DNA of 64,000 bases from Geobacteraceae bacterium (lineage in GTDB: Bacteria; Desulfobacterota; Desulfuromonadia; Geobacterales; Pseudopelobacteraceae), in the NCBI GenBank assembly GCA_013336525.1, contig JAAXTM010000003.1, forward strand, positions 62,001 through 126,000. Reading direction: 5' to 3'. Every line of letters starts with the position of its first letter. Position 1 is the first letter of the stretch. A model generated the notes under the pieces. The model was not told the DNA's origin. It did not search any database and saw nothing but the letters and a program-made list of their open reading frames with translations. Shown here piece by piece: positions 39,622 to 48,971 of the stretch. Both the position numbers and the translations under genes were made by a program.

Positions 39622-39945
39622 ATGAAAAAATTTGCATCCGTAGTTGCCATGTTGGTATTAACCGCTGTTTCCCTTGTAGCTTTTTCAACCCCCGCCAGTG
39701 CAGAAGAAGTAAAGATGGTTGGTGTTATCACTAAGGCAGTGGTAGCAGCCGATAAAAAATCAGTAACAGTAACCCTGAAAGACTCAAAAACCGCTGCAGA
39801 AGTAGTAGTTGTTGTAACTGACGAACTGACTATAGACAAGTTCGGTGACAAGCGAATTGTTGAAGGCGATGAAATCCGTGTCAAGTATGAAGCTGTAGAT
39901 GGTAAGAACATGACTAAACTATTCAAGAAAACAGCTGGCTGTTAA
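39622..39945 (+). CDS. Small secreted protein with C-terminal cysteine
   Basis: A 107-aa protein with signal peptide (VVAMLVLTAVSLVAFSTPASA). The mature part consists of alternating valine-rich strands (MVGVITKAVV, SVTVTLKD, EVVVVVTDEL, EIRVKYEAVDG), an OB-like pattern, and it ends KKTAGC. Its own terminators on both sides make it monocistronic. Function unknown; compare the protein at 5870. Confidence 0.75.
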   Translation: MKKFASVVAMLVLTAVSLVAFSTPASAEEVKMVGVITKAVVAADKKSVTVTLKDSKTAAEVVVVVTDELTIDKFGDKRIVEGDEIRVKYEAVDGKNMTKLFKKTAGC

Positions 39946-39980
39946 TGATTTATAAACGCCATTTAAATTGATGTCTTTAT

Positions 39981-40024
39981 ACCCCCAATTTCTTCTGAGA
40001 TGAAGAGATTGGGGGTGTTTTTTT
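39981..40024 (+). terminator. Terminator after small secreted protein
   Basis: ACCCCCAATTTCTTC (39981-39995) pairs with the arm at 40002-40016 (one G-U), followed by GTTTTTTT. Confidence 0.92.
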
Positions 40025-40073
40025 ATCAGTCATTTTGTTAGTATACGAACAATATTATTCAGGGGGAAATATC

Positions 40074-41459
40074 ATGATCAAGAAAACAGTTCTGTTCACA
40101 ACGCTGGTCAGTACAGCCTTTGCCGTTGCAGCTTTTGCCGCTGATCCTGCTCCCGCAGCCAAGCCAAGCATCGCCAAGATCTGTACCAACTGTCACAAAG
40201 CCGAAGCCGGCGCACTCCGCGGTTATTTTGACAACGTTGCTTTCAAGTCTAAAACTATTTCGCTGAAAATCGACGAATCGACCGAACTTGTAAAATTTGA
40301 TGAGGACGAGATCAAGGTTGTAAATGGTGAAGGTAAAACAGGTGACGGAGAATTTCTCCGCAAGATCAAAAAAGCTCACGAAATCAAGATCGAATTTATC
40401 GAAAAAGACGGTGTCAAGAGCGCTGTAAAGGTTGTTGAGAAACCCCCTGTCAAAGTTTCCAAAGAGATGCTTATGACAACTGCTGATGTTGAAAAGCTGG
40501 TTGCCATGGGCCCAGAAAAAGGGAAGTATTTCCTGTTTGACTCACGCCCGCTGCCACGTTTTCAGGAAGGATTCATTCCTACAGCAGTCAACCTGCCTTT
40601 CCCCGCTTTCGATAAGATGGTGGACAAGCTGCCTAAGGATAAAAACGCCCTGATAATTTTCTACTGTGCAGGTCCTGCTTGCAACATGAGTCCCGGTTCG
40701 GCTGCTAAGGCCCAGAAGCTTGGTTATACCAACCTCAAGGTTTATGTGGACGGGATGCCGGCGTGGCTGGAGAAGAATTACGGCCTGCTTTCTACGCAGT
40801 TCCTGAAAGAAGCCTGGATTGATAAAGATATCCCGCATGTACTGCTTGATGTTCGCGCTGAGAAAGAAACTGCCAAAGGCTTCATTAAGGGCGCTGTCGC
40901 TTTCCCGGCTAAAGATTCTGAAAAATTGATCAAGGCATTGGAAATCAAGAAAAATGCACCTGTTATGGTCTATGACCAGAGTGGTGGCCAGGACGCTAAA
41001 TCGGTTGCATCTGCCCTTGTTGCGGCCGGGTTCAAAAGAGTTGTTGTGCTGAATGCCGGTTTTGATGCCTGGCAAGCTCAAAAATATGATGTTATCTACG
41101 GTGATCTTGCTCCAAAAGCAACCTATACCCCCAAGCCGCGCCCAGGCGAGATCAATATTGCCGAGTTTGAGAAGTACGCCGCCAATCTGCCAGCTAATGT
41201 CATGATCATCGACGTGCGTAATCCTGATGAAGGTAACTCCGGCATGCTGAAAACTGCCAAGCTCATTCCTGAGGAAGAGTTTAAGGGGCGTCTATCCGAG
41301 ATACCAAAGGATAAGCTGATTATTACCCTTTGCTCTACCGGTGTGCGTGCCGAGATGGCATATCACGCTCTGAAGGCACTCGGTTATACAAATGTCAAGT
41401 TTGTGAATGCCAAAATAGATTTTGCGAAAGATGGCAGTTACAAGATGACTAAAGAATAA
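40074..41459 (+). CDS. extH: Heme-binding triple-rhodanese protein (ExtH-like)
   Basis: A 461-aa secreted protein: signal peptide (LFTTLVSTAFAVAAFA), one heme site CTNCH near residue 40, a short linker domain, then three rhodanese domains. Domain 1 has a Cys loop (FYCAGPACNMS), domain 2 has lost the Cys (VYDQSGGQDA) and domain 3 has one (LCSTGVRAEMA). Rhodaneses transfer sulfane sulfur or bind selenium/tellurium through Cys. Matches the rhodanese-cytochrome ExtH named from Geobacter, tentatively. AGGGGG lies 7 nt before ATG. Confidence 0.85.
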   Translation: MIKKTVLFTTLVSTAFAVAAFAADPAPAAKPSIAKICTNCHKAEAGALRGYFDNVAFKSKTISLKIDESTELVKFDEDEIKVVNGEGKTGDGEFLRKIKKAHEIKIEFIEKDGVKSAVKVVEKPPVKVSKEMLMTTADVEKLVAMGPEKGKYFLFDSRPLPRFQEGFIPTAVNLPFPAFDKMVDKLPKDKNALIIFYCAGPACNMSPGSAAKAQKLGYTNLKVYVDGMPAWLEKNYGLLSTQFLKEAWIDKDIPHVLLDVRAEKETAKGFIKGAVAFPAKDSEKLIKALEIKKNAPVMVYDQSGGQDAKSVASALVAAGFKRVVVLNAGFDAWQAQKYDVIYGDLAPKATYTPKPRPGEINIAEFEKYAANLPANVMIIDVRNPDEGNSGMLKTAKLIPEEEFKGRLSEIPKDKLIITLCSTGVRAEMAYHALKALGYTNVKFVNAKIDFAKDGSYKMTKE

Positions 41460-41483
41460 TATATTTGTTTATATGAGGTGTTA

Positions 41484-41538
41484 ATCCTCCCGCTCTAAGT
41501 CCTGGTTGACAGGATGAAGGAGCGGGAGGATTTTTTTT
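41484..41538 (+). terminator. Terminator after extH-like gene
   Basis: ATCCTCCCGCTC (41484-41495) pairs with GAGCGGGAGGAT (41520-41531), with a small inner CCTG/CAGG hairpin, then a T-run. Confidence 0.9.
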
Positions 41539-41612
41539 GGTGAGGACCTTTCTGAACCATTTGGTAAATTTTAGTTTAATGCATTTACAAGGAGTTCAGG
41601 TTTGCTTATTAT

Positions 41613-42119
41613 ATGCCGCTTATGAATTTATTGCCGCTGGTACATGTTCGACCGATGACTGAGGATGATATTGATGCCGTTATGGCAATTGAGGTCTCCT
41701 CTTATCCTGTCCCATGGAAATATGAGCATTTCAGCGATGAGATTACTGCCCGCTATTCGTGGCCGTTAGTAGCCGTTGAAGAGGGAAGTGTGGTTGGCTA
41801 CCTCTGTCTGATGTCACTGTTTGAAGAGGCGCAGATTTTGAACGTTGCTGTGTCGCCGAGCCAGCAGGGGAGAGGCATTGCGCGGATGTTGTTGGAGCAT
41901 GCGTTCAGCCTGTCGATCGAAAAGGGTGCGGAAGCCATGTCGTTGGAAGTACGTGCGTCCAACATTGCGGCCATTTCGCTTTACGAAAAGTTTGGCTTTA
42001 TACGCGTCGGTATTCGTCGCGGATATTATGAATCTGTAGAAGATGCAATTTTGATGGAAAAACCACTTTTGATGGAAAAACCACTTAAGGAGAACCGTAC
42101 ATGCAGTTTACCGCAATGA
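41613..42119 (+). CDS. rimI: Ribosomal-protein-alanine N-acetyltransferase
   Basis: A 165- to 168-aa GNAT enzyme with the acetyl-CoA loop VSPSQQGRGIARMLLEHAF and ASNIAAISLYEKFGFIRVGIRRGYY, matching RimI. Starts at 41613 and 41622 are both possible; neither has a good ribosome site. The C-terminus contains an exact 18-bp tandem repeat (42049-42084) giving LLMEKP twice. It overlaps pyrK by 19 bp. Confidence 0.88.
   Translation: MPLMNLLPLVHVRPMTEDDIDAVMAIEVSSYPVPWKYEHFSDEITARYSWPLVAVEEGSVVGYLCLMSLFEEAQILNVAVSPSQQGRGIARMLLEHAFSLSIEKGAEAMSLEVRASNIAAISLYEKFGFIRVGIRRGYYESVEDAILMEKPLLMEKPLKENRTCSLPQ
42049..42084 (+). repeat. 18-bp exact tandem duplication in rimI 3' end
   Basis: TTTTGATGGAAAAACCAC occurs twice head to tail (42049-42066, 42067-42084), in frame. 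Confidence 0.95.
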
Positions 42120-42919
42120 TTCTTTCCAACGTGGAGGTCTCGCCCGGCTATTGGCGGATGCGCATGACCGCACCACCTGAATGTGCAGCGGCACGCCCCG
42201 GCCAGTTTGTGATGGTGCGGGTTAACGGTGCGATAGATCCGCTACTGCGCCGTCCATTCGGCATTTTTGATGTCGGCACATATATTCCCGCCCAGAGCGG
42301 CGCAATTCCGCAGCCGTATATGGAAATGCTCTACCGTGTCGTCGGGAAAGGGACCGCCATGTTGTCAACGCTGCATGGTTCCGATCTGCTAGATGTTTTG
42401 GGGCCGCTCGGCAAGGGTTTTGATCTTGGTGCGGCGGACGAGGAGAAGCTGATCGTCGGCGGCGGGGTAGGATTGGCGCCGCTTTATCTGCTGGCCAAAG
42501 AACTGGTAAAGGGTTCGAAGGTCAGGCTTTTTGCCGGTGGACGTACCAGGGATGATATTCTCTGTATCACAGAATTCGAGCGGCTGGGGGTTGAGTGTTA
42601 TACCGCTACCGAAGATGGTTCGCTGGGAGAGTGCGGCCTGGTGACGGAGGCGCTGCTACGGCGGCTGGACCAGTTGAAGGGTAGGGCGACTGTCTACGCC
42701 TGTGGCCCGCACGGGATGCTGAATGCTGTTGCCGGGATCGCGGCAGAGCGTAATATTCCCTGTCAGGTTTCTCTGGAAGGGTATATGGCGTGTGGCGTTG
42801 GTGCCTGCCTCGGCTGTGTTGCACCGGGGCACTCGCATTCTGCTGAAAACCCGGACTATCGCTGTGTCTGTACCGAAGGGCCGGTCTTTGAGTCGGGCGA
42901 ACTGAAGTGGAGGGATTAA
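42101..42919 (+). CDS. pyrK: Dihydroorotate dehydrogenase electron-transfer subunit
   Basis: A 272-aa iron-sulfur flavoprotein: FAD domain ([17 protein letters not shown]), NAD-binding part ([16 protein letters not shown]) and a 2Fe-2S site CGVGACLGC...C. Partners with PyrD to oxidise dihydroorotate with NAD. AAGGAG lies 9 nt upstream. Confidence 0.95.
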   Translation: MQFTAMILSNVEVSPGYWRMRMTAPPECAAARPGQFVMVRVNGAIDPLLRRPFGIFDVGTYIPAQSGAIPQPYMEMLYRVVGKGTAMLSTLHGSDLLDVLGPLGKGFDLGAADEEKLIVGGGVGLAPLYLLAKELVKGSKVRLFAGGRTRDDILCITEFERLGVECYTATEDGSLGECGLVTEALLRRLDQLKGRATVYACGPHGMLNAVAGIAAERNIPCQVSLEGYMACGVGACLGCVAPGHSHSAENPDYRCVCTEGPVFESGELKWRD

Positions 42920-42923
42920 ACCA

Positions 42924-43850
42924 ATGAAACCAGACAATAGACCTGATATGACCGTCAATCTGGCCGGTCTTCCGCTCCGTAACCCGGTTATGACCGCCTC
43001 CGGCACTTTTGGCTATGGCGAGGAATTTGCTGAATATGTTGATATGGAATCGATCGGCGCCTTTGTAACCAAGGGGCTTTCCCTTAAGCCACGTGCCGGT
43101 AACCCGACGCCGCGAATTGTGGAAACCCCTGGCGGGATGTTGAATGCCATCGGATTGCAGAATGTCGGAATAGATGCCTTTATAACCAAGAAGGTTCCTT
43201 ACCTCCGCACAGTTAATACACCGGCAATCGCCAATTTCTTTGGCAATACCGTTGATGAATACGCCGAAATGGCTCGCCGTCTCGATGATATCCCCGAAGT
43301 AGCCGCTCTGGAAGTAAATATATCCTGCCCGAATGTCAAGCTGGGGGGGATAGTTTTCGGCACCGATCCGGATTGTGCCGCCTCGGTAGTTGCTGCCTGT
43401 CGTGCTGCTACGAACAAACCGCTGATTATCAAGCTCTCCCCCAACGTGACCGATGTGGTGCTCATGGCCCGTGCATGCGAAGATGCAGGTGCTGACGCGT
43501 TATCGATGATCAACACCTTGATCGGTATGGCGATTGACCTGAATAAACGCCGTCCTGTGCTGGCTAATGTCACCGGCGGTTTTTCCGGACCGGCTATCAA
43601 GCCGGTTGCGCTGCGCATGGTCTGGCAGGTGGCAAAAGCGGTTAAGGTGCCGATTATCGGTATCGGCGGGATTATGAATGCGGTCGATGCGCTTGAATTC
43701 ATGCTGGCCGGAGCGACCGCCGTCCAGGTCGGTACCGCCAGTTTTATCAACCCTGGTGCTGCTCAGAAGATTGCCGAGGATATGGAAACCTGGCTGATTG
43801 AAAACGGAGTTGCCGACATCAAGTCTCTGATCGGCGCACTGGAATCCTAG
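42924..43850 (+). CDS. pyrD: Dihydroorotate dehydrogenase B catalytic subunit
   Basis: A 308-aa FMN barrel with [24 protein letters not shown] (catalytic Cys of class 1B) and [20 protein letters not shown]. Starts 4 bp after pyrK. Confidence 0.96.
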   Translation: MKPDNRPDMTVNLAGLPLRNPVMTASGTFGYGEEFAEYVDMESIGAFVTKGLSLKPRAGNPTPRIVETPGGMLNAIGLQNVGIDAFITKKVPYLRTVNTPAIANFFGNTVDEYAEMARRLDDIPEVAALEVNISCPNVKLGGIVFGTDPDCAASVVAACRAATNKPLIIKLSPNVTDVVLMARACEDAGADALSMINTLIGMAIDLNKRRPVLANVTGGFSGPAIKPVALRMVWQVAKAVKVPIIGIGGIMNAVDALEFMLAGATAVQVGTASFINPGAAQKIAEDMETWLIENGVADIKSLIGALES

Positions 43851-43926
43851 GCATGAACGTGTTGGCTCAGAACGTCGCTGGCGCGCCGTTTTAGAGAGGC
43901 ACTTTCAATCTATAAACGGCTGTTGG

Positions 43927-44087
43927 TCCGCAGATACCGCAGATTAACGCAGATAAAACCAATAGTTATTTAAAAAAACATGATCTCCTTTTTGGTTAAA
44001 CCAGTATTTATTTCAAGTCTTTGATTTGTCGCTTAGAAGCGCCTACTTTTGGCTGCATATATCTGCGTTAATCTGCGGATAACTGCT
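43927..44087. repeat. Palindromic mosaic repeat R4
   Basis: Left arm TCCGCAGATACCGCAGATTA and right arm GCGTTAATCTGCGGATAAC are inverted. The interior holds a 28-bp module (44029-44056) shared with R5 in the opposite orientation and a GGTTAAACCAGTATTT module. Confidence 0.82.
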
Positions 44088-44131
44088 TTTCTAAGGTTCA
44101 ATTTTTTAAATTCAATCTGTCAGGAACTGTC

Positions 44132-46480
44132 ATGAAAGATCCACAGCAGTCACTCGGTCTACGCACATTGGAAGATATTAGTACGATCATCCTGCATTCA
44201 CATGACCTGCAGGATACACTCGACAATATTGTTACATTGGTTGCCAAAAGGATGATGAGTGATGTCTGCTCAATCTATCTGCTTGAAAAAGACGGCGAAA
44301 CCCTGACGCTGAAGGCTACCAAGGGTCTTTCCAAGGCGTCGGTTAACCGCGTCTCCATGAAAGTCCATGAAGGTCTGACCGGTCTTGCTGTTGAAACCCG
44401 TGCGATGGTCATGACTGATAACGCCCCGGATCATCCGCGCTATAAATATTTCAAGGAGGCGAAGGAGGAACGGTTTATCTCTTTCCTTGGATTGCCGCTG
44501 TTTGAGCACAAGGCACCGATTGGCGTCATAGTCGTACAAAACAGGGAAACAAGGGCTTTCAGCGATGATGAAATCAGTATCCTGCGTACCATAACTTTCC
44601 AGATCGGCAGCATTATTCATACGGCCAGGCTACTTGATTCGATTCAGTACAAGGAGCGTGAAAGGGCCTGGTTCGAGAAGGAACTTGCAAAGGCAAAAAA
44701 CGGACTGGGGGATGAAGCTAAATCTTCCGGTTCCAGGCGTACGAAGCGTGCCCCGGTTTCCCGGACATTGGGCGGCACCGCCGTGTCGGCCGGTTTCGGC
44801 TGTGGGAGTATTTATATCCTTGATCGCTTCAACGACAAAGTCATCAAGCTGTCAAAAGTTGGCACTGTTGCCGAAGAACAGTCCAAGTTTTACCATGCCC
44901 TTGAAAAGGCCAAAATCCAGACACTTTATATGGAAAAGCAGGTTAGTGAGACGTTATCGGCCGATGATGCAGCCATTTTTCATACTCATCTGATGATATT
45001 GGAAGACCGGAGCTTTTCCTCAAAAATCACAGATTTTATCGATCAGGGTATGGGTGCTACCCGTGCTGTGCATGATATTGTTCAACACTATATCCAGGCT
45101 TTTTCGGCTATGGAAGATCCGTATCTGCGCGAGCGTTCAGCCGATATGGAGGATATCGGACGACGAATCATCGATGCAATAGAAGGGAACGACCCCTGCG
45201 AGATGAAGATGGAGGAAAAGCGGGTACTCGTAGCGGACGAGATATTCCCCTCAAACCTTGCCATGCTTGATCCGAGCAAGATTCTCGGGATTGTTACCGA
45301 AAAAGGCAATGTTTATTCCCATGCCGCCATCATGGCAAAGTCGCTTGGCATACCGGCTGTTCTGGGTGTCCGCGGAATAATGGCAGCGGCCAATGTCAGG
45401 GATGAGATCATCGTTGACGGCACCTCCGGGAATGTCTATATCAACCCGAATGCATCCATTAAAAAAGAATACGTACGACTCGAACAGGAGTATACCTGCC
45501 GGATGAAGGAGCTGGAAGGTCTGCGCGACCTGCCGGCGGTTACGACTGATGGCGTCGCGATTACTCTGAGTGCCAATATCGGATTGATTTCTGATGTCCG
45601 GGTTGCCAACCTCCATGGTGCCGAGGGTGTCGGGCTGTATCGCACTGAGTTCCCCTACATGGCGCGTTGCTCATTTCCCAGTCGTGACGAGCAGGCTGCT
45701 ATCTATCGGAAAATCCTGGAAGGTTTTCCCGGCCAGGCTGTCAATATTCGCACCCTTGATATAGGCGGTGACAAAGGACTTTCTTACTTTCCGTATCCTC
45801 AAGAAGACAATCCTTTCCTGGGGTGGCGTTCGATTCGCGTCTCTCTGGAACGGCAGGATATCTTCAAGGAGCAGTTAGCCGGTATTCTGCTCGCAGCACA
45901 TGCCGGAAACCCGACTATCATGTTCCCGCTGATCAGCAGCCTGGATGAAATCAGCCGGATCAGGGAAATTCTGACATCGGTCAGAAATGAGTTGCTGCGT
46001 GAAGGATTTGATGTGCCAGGCTATATTCCGTTCGGGATTATGATCGAGGTGCCGGCAGCGGTGCAGATAATTGATTATCTTATTAAGGAAGTTGATTATG
46101 TCAGTATCGGCACCAACGACCTGATCCAGTACACGCTGGCTGCCGACCGCAATAACGCCAGCGTCAGGCAGTATTATGATCCCTACCACCCGGCGATTCT
46201 GCATTCGATTAAACGTGTCGCCGATGCCGCCAATAAAGCCGGCAAGAAAGCGTCTGTTTGCGGGGAGATGGCTGCCGATCCTTTGTGCGCGCTGCTCTTG
46301 ACAGGGATGGGTATTCGGGAATTCAGTCTTTCGGCTCCAAGTATACCGGTGGTTAAGCAGGCGATTCGCAGCAACAGCTTCGAAGCGTGCAGGCGTCTGG
46401 CTCGGGAGGCACTGGCATGTCGCAATAGTGCTGATATGGCACGTTGTTTGGCAACTGCGCGGAAAAAGCTGATTCTGTAA
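44132..46480 (+). CDS. ptsP: PtsP: GAF-domain PEP-protein phosphotransferase
   Basis: A 782-aa protein. N-terminal GAF domain (about residues 15-165), then enzyme I: phospho-histidine in KGNVYSHAAIMAKSLGIPAV, PEP-barrel motifs GVGLYRTEFPYM, IGTNDLIQYTLAADR and VCGEMAADP. It phosphorylates NPr of the nitrogen-related PTS. Alone here, without ptsN or ptsO. Confidence 0.95.
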   Translation: MKDPQQSLGLRTLEDISTIILHSHDLQDTLDNIVTLVAKRMMSDVCSIYLLEKDGETLTLKATKGLSKASVNRVSMKVHEGLTGLAVETRAMVMTDNAPDHPRYKYFKEAKEERFISFLGLPLFEHKAPIGVIVVQNRETRAFSDDEISILRTITFQIGSIIHTARLLDSIQYKERERAWFEKELAKAKNGLGDEAKSSGSRRTKRAPVSRTLGGTAVSAGFGCGSIYILDRFNDKVIKLSKVGTVAEEQSKFYHALEKAKIQTLYMEKQVSETLSADDAAIFHTHLMILEDRSFSSKITDFIDQGMGATRAVHDIVQHYIQAFSAMEDPYLRERSADMEDIGRRIIDAIEGNDPCEMKMEEKRVLVADEIFPSNLAMLDPSKILGIVTEKGNVYSHAAIMAKSLGIPAVLGVRGIMAAANVRDEIIVDGTSGNVYINPNASIKKEYVRLEQEYTCRMKELEGLRDLPAVTTDGVAITLSANIGLISDVRVANLHGAEGVGLYRTEFPYMARCSFPSRDEQAAIYRKILEGFPGQAVNIRTLDIGGDKGLSYFPYPQEDNPFLGWRSIRVSLERQDIFKEQLAGILLAAHAGNPTIMFPLISSLDEISRIREILTSVRNELLREGFDVPGYIPFGIMIEVPAAVQIIDYLIKEVDYVSIGTNDLIQYTLAADRNNASVRQYYDPYHPAILHSIKRVADAANKAGKKASVCGEMAADPLCALLLTGMGIREFSLSAPSIPVVKQAIRSNSFEACRRLAREALACRNSADMARCLATARKKLIL

Positions 46481-46545
46481 CATCGAAAAGCAATGATGAG
46501 TTTTGTATTTTGAATTATGAATATTCCTGAATACGAGGTGAAGGT

Positions 46546-47688
46546 ATTTTATACGATGGCCGCCCAACATACGCCGAGATAGATCTCTCCGCGCTGAAAT
46601 ATAATTATAAGTTGATCCGCTCGTCAATTCCGAAGCGAACCGAGATTCTGGCTGTTGTAAAAGCGGATGCCTACGGTCACGGTTTCATGGATATAAGCCG
46701 GGAACTGGAAAGCCTTGGGGTTAACGCTTTCGGCGTAGCTTTCCTGGCAGAAGGGATCCAGCTTCGTAAAAGCGGATGTGACAAGCCGATTCTGCTGCTG
46801 GGTGGTGTATATCCCGGACAGGAACGAAAATGTATCGGCTATAACCTGTCTACCGTTGTTTTTACCCTGGAACAGGCTCAGGCGCTCAATCAGGCGGCTT
46901 CTTCAGGAAAACTCTTCCGAAAAGCACAGATTCATCTCAAGGTTGACACCGGCATGGGGCGCTTGGGAGTCCCTTACAATGATGTTCCACAGTTACTTGT
47001 TGAGCTGAAAAAATTGCCGAATATTGTCCTGGAAGGGTTGATCTCTCATTTTGCCAGCGCTGATGAGCTGGATGAATCAGGGCAGTATTTTACCCGGCTT
47101 CAGGGTGAACGCTTTGCCTGGGCTCTGGCAGAAATCCGCAAGGCCGGTTTCTCTCCCCGCTATATTCATATCGCTAACAGTGCCGCAGCGTTACTGCGTG
47201 ACATCCCTGACTGCAACCTGATCAGGCCGGGGATCACCATGTATGGTGCCCTGCCGTCTGCCGATTTCCAGGGCAAGCTCGACCTTAAGCCGGTTATGCG
47301 TCTCAAAAGCCGTATAGCCATGCTTAAATGGGTAGAGCCTGGAACTACCATCAGCTATGCACGCCGTTTTACGGCTGACCAGCGCGCATTGATCGCCAGT
47401 GTACCGGTTGGATATGCCGACGGCTATCCGCGCGCTCTCACCAATCGGGGTGAGGTTCTGGTGCGCGGGAAAAGGGCCAAAGTTGCCGGGACCGTCTGCA
47501 TGGACTGGACAATGCTTGATGTGACCGGAATTGAAGGCGTTGCTGTGGGGGATACCGTGACCCTGATGGGACCGGACGGCTCTGGAGGCTGTATTCATGC
47601 CGAAGAGTTGGCGGCATGGGCCGATACCATACCTTATGTGATCTTCTGTGGCATCAGCAAGAGGGTGCCGAGGGTGTATCTGAAGTGA
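46546..47688 (+). CDS. alr: Alanine racemase, probably with ATT start
   Basis: A 380-aa PLP enzyme: [16 protein letters not shown], then [11 protein letters not shown] with the PLP lysine, and the C-terminal catalytic-tyrosine region around [12 protein letters not shown]. The first conventional start in frame is TTG at 46612, which would delete the conserved first strand. The frame is open upstream to a TGA at 46528, and ATT at 46546 has GAGG 7 nt upstream; it gives a normal full length. ATT is rare but known (infC). A sequencing error is the alternative. Provides D-alanine for the cell wall. Confidence 0.85.
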   Translation: MLYDGRPTYAEIDLSALKYNYKLIRSSIPKRTEILAVVKADAYGHGFMDISRELESLGVNAFGVAFLAEGIQLRKSGCDKPILLLGGVYPGQERKCIGYNLSTVVFTLEQAQALNQAASSGKLFRKAQIHLKVDTGMGRLGVPYNDVPQLLVELKKLPNIVLEGLISHFASADELDESGQYFTRLQGERFAWALAEIRKAGFSPRYIHIANSAAALLRDIPDCNLIRPGITMYGALPSADFQGKLDLKPVMRLKSRIAMLKWVEPGTTISYARRFTADQRALIASVPVGYADGYPRALTNRGEVLVRGKRAKVAGTVCMDWTMLDVTGIEGVAVGDTVTLMGPDGSGGCIHAEELAAWADTIPYVIFCGISKRVPRVYLK

Positions 47689-47699
47689 TTCAGGAAACC

Positions 47700-48941
47700 A
47701 TGTATGCACTTGCCATAGATCTTGGAACCACTACCCTGGCCGTTTCGCTGGTAGACTGCAGCAGTGGCGTGCGATGTGCCATCTCCGGTGCTCTGAACCC
47801 ACAGCGCCGCTTCGGCGCCGACGTTATTTCAAGGCTTGACGCTGCTGTTAACTCTGTCACGCTTCGGCAGGAGATGACAGCGCTGATTCGAGCAGAGCTG
47901 CGGCGGATAGGGGAAGAACTGTGCGATACTGCCGGTATCGCCTGGGATGATGTCCGAAGCGTCGCCATTGCCGGAAATCCGGCCATGCAGCATATTTTGA
48001 TGGGACTGGATCTCAAGTCATTAGCATTTCCGCCGTACCGGCCGCTCTACACGGCCGGCACAAAGCTGAAAGCCGCCGACCTGGAGTGGGCCGGCACTGC
48101 CGATGTTTACATTTTCCCCATGCCGGGTGGCTTTGTCGGTGGCGACACGGTGGCGTTTATTTACGGCGCTGAGCCGGATGAAGCCGTACTCTGCCTTGAT
48201 ATGGGCACCAACGGTGAGATAGCGCTGATTGCCGGCGAAACAGTTTGGGCAACGTCTGCTGCGGCCGGGCCGGCCTTTGAGGGGGGTAATCTTTCCTGTG
48301 GTATGGCCGCTTTACCCGGGGCTATCAGTTCTGTACGGATTGAAGGTGAACGTCTCCGTCTTCAGGTTATCGGCAATGGCAAGCCGTGTGGTATTTGCGG
48401 TTCGGCGGTAATTGAGGTGATCACAGAGTTGCTGCGCTGTAATATTCTGGAAGCCGGTGGCAGGCTGCGGGATGCCGTGGAGATCGAATCCAATCTGGCG
48501 GCGCGGGTGATCGAATATCATGGCTCAAACGCATTTGTCCTGTATCGGGATGCAGAGTGTTTGATTGTTCTGACTCAAAATGATATCCGGCAGCTGCAGC
48601 TTGCCAAGGGTGCTATACGAGCCGGAATCGATGTCCTTGCGGAACGTTCATGTATACATTGTCATGCCTTGAAACATTTGATTCTTACCGGTTCTTTTGG
48701 TGCCGTTATACGGGCGGAATGGCTGAAAACTATTGGAATTTTTGATGAAAGCATGATACAAACTACCCGCTTTACGCCTGAGGGTGCTTTGGCGGGTGTA
48801 GAAAAAGCGCTCATGTCCGGAGAGGGTTTCGGTGCGGTGGAAGAACTTGCACACCGTTTCAGGGTTGTACCTCTTTCCGGAACGCCGCTTTTTGAGACGC
48901 TGTTCATGAAGCATATTGATTTTCCCCCTTATAAAATTTAG
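47700..48941 (+). CDS. ASKHA-domain protein (DUF4445/RACo-like), no ferredoxin domain
   Basis: A 413-aa ATPase-fold protein: LAIDLGTTTLAVSLVD (phosphate 1), SVAIAGNPAMQHILMGLD, LCLDMGTNGEIALIAG and AAGPAFEGGNLSCGM match the C-terminal domain of corrinoid-protein reductive activators. The N-terminal 2Fe-2S domain usual in RACo/RamA is absent. ATG at 47700 follows CAGGAAACC; a GTG at 47685 overlapping the alr stop is an alternative. Confidence 0.85.
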   Translation: MYALAIDLGTTTLAVSLVDCSSGVRCAISGALNPQRRFGADVISRLDAAVNSVTLRQEMTALIRAELRRIGEELCDTAGIAWDDVRSVAIAGNPAMQHILMGLDLKSLAFPPYRPLYTAGTKLKAADLEWAGTADVYIFPMPGGFVGGDTVAFIYGAEPDEAVLCLDMGTNGEIALIAGETVWATSAAAGPAFEGGNLSCGMAALPGAISSVRIEGERLRLQVIGNGKPCGICGSAVIEVITELLRCNILEAGGRLRDAVEIESNLAARVIEYHGSNAFVLYRDAECLIVLTQNDIRQLQLAKGAIRAGIDVLAERSCIHCHALKHLILTGSFGAVIRAEWLKTIGIFDESMIQTTRFTPEGALAGVEKALMSGEGFGAVEELAHRFRVVPLSGTPLFETLFMKHIDFPPYKI

Positions 48942-48971
48942 ACAATCTAACCCGGAACAAGGAGTACGTGA

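Noticed and set aside
45875-46627. 250-aa minus-strand frame over ptsP and alr
   Set aside because: Antisense to ptsP; composition follows the ptsP codons and no motif is seen.
46612-47688. TTG start for alr
   Set aside because: It would remove the conserved N-terminal strand of the racemase and has no ribosome site.
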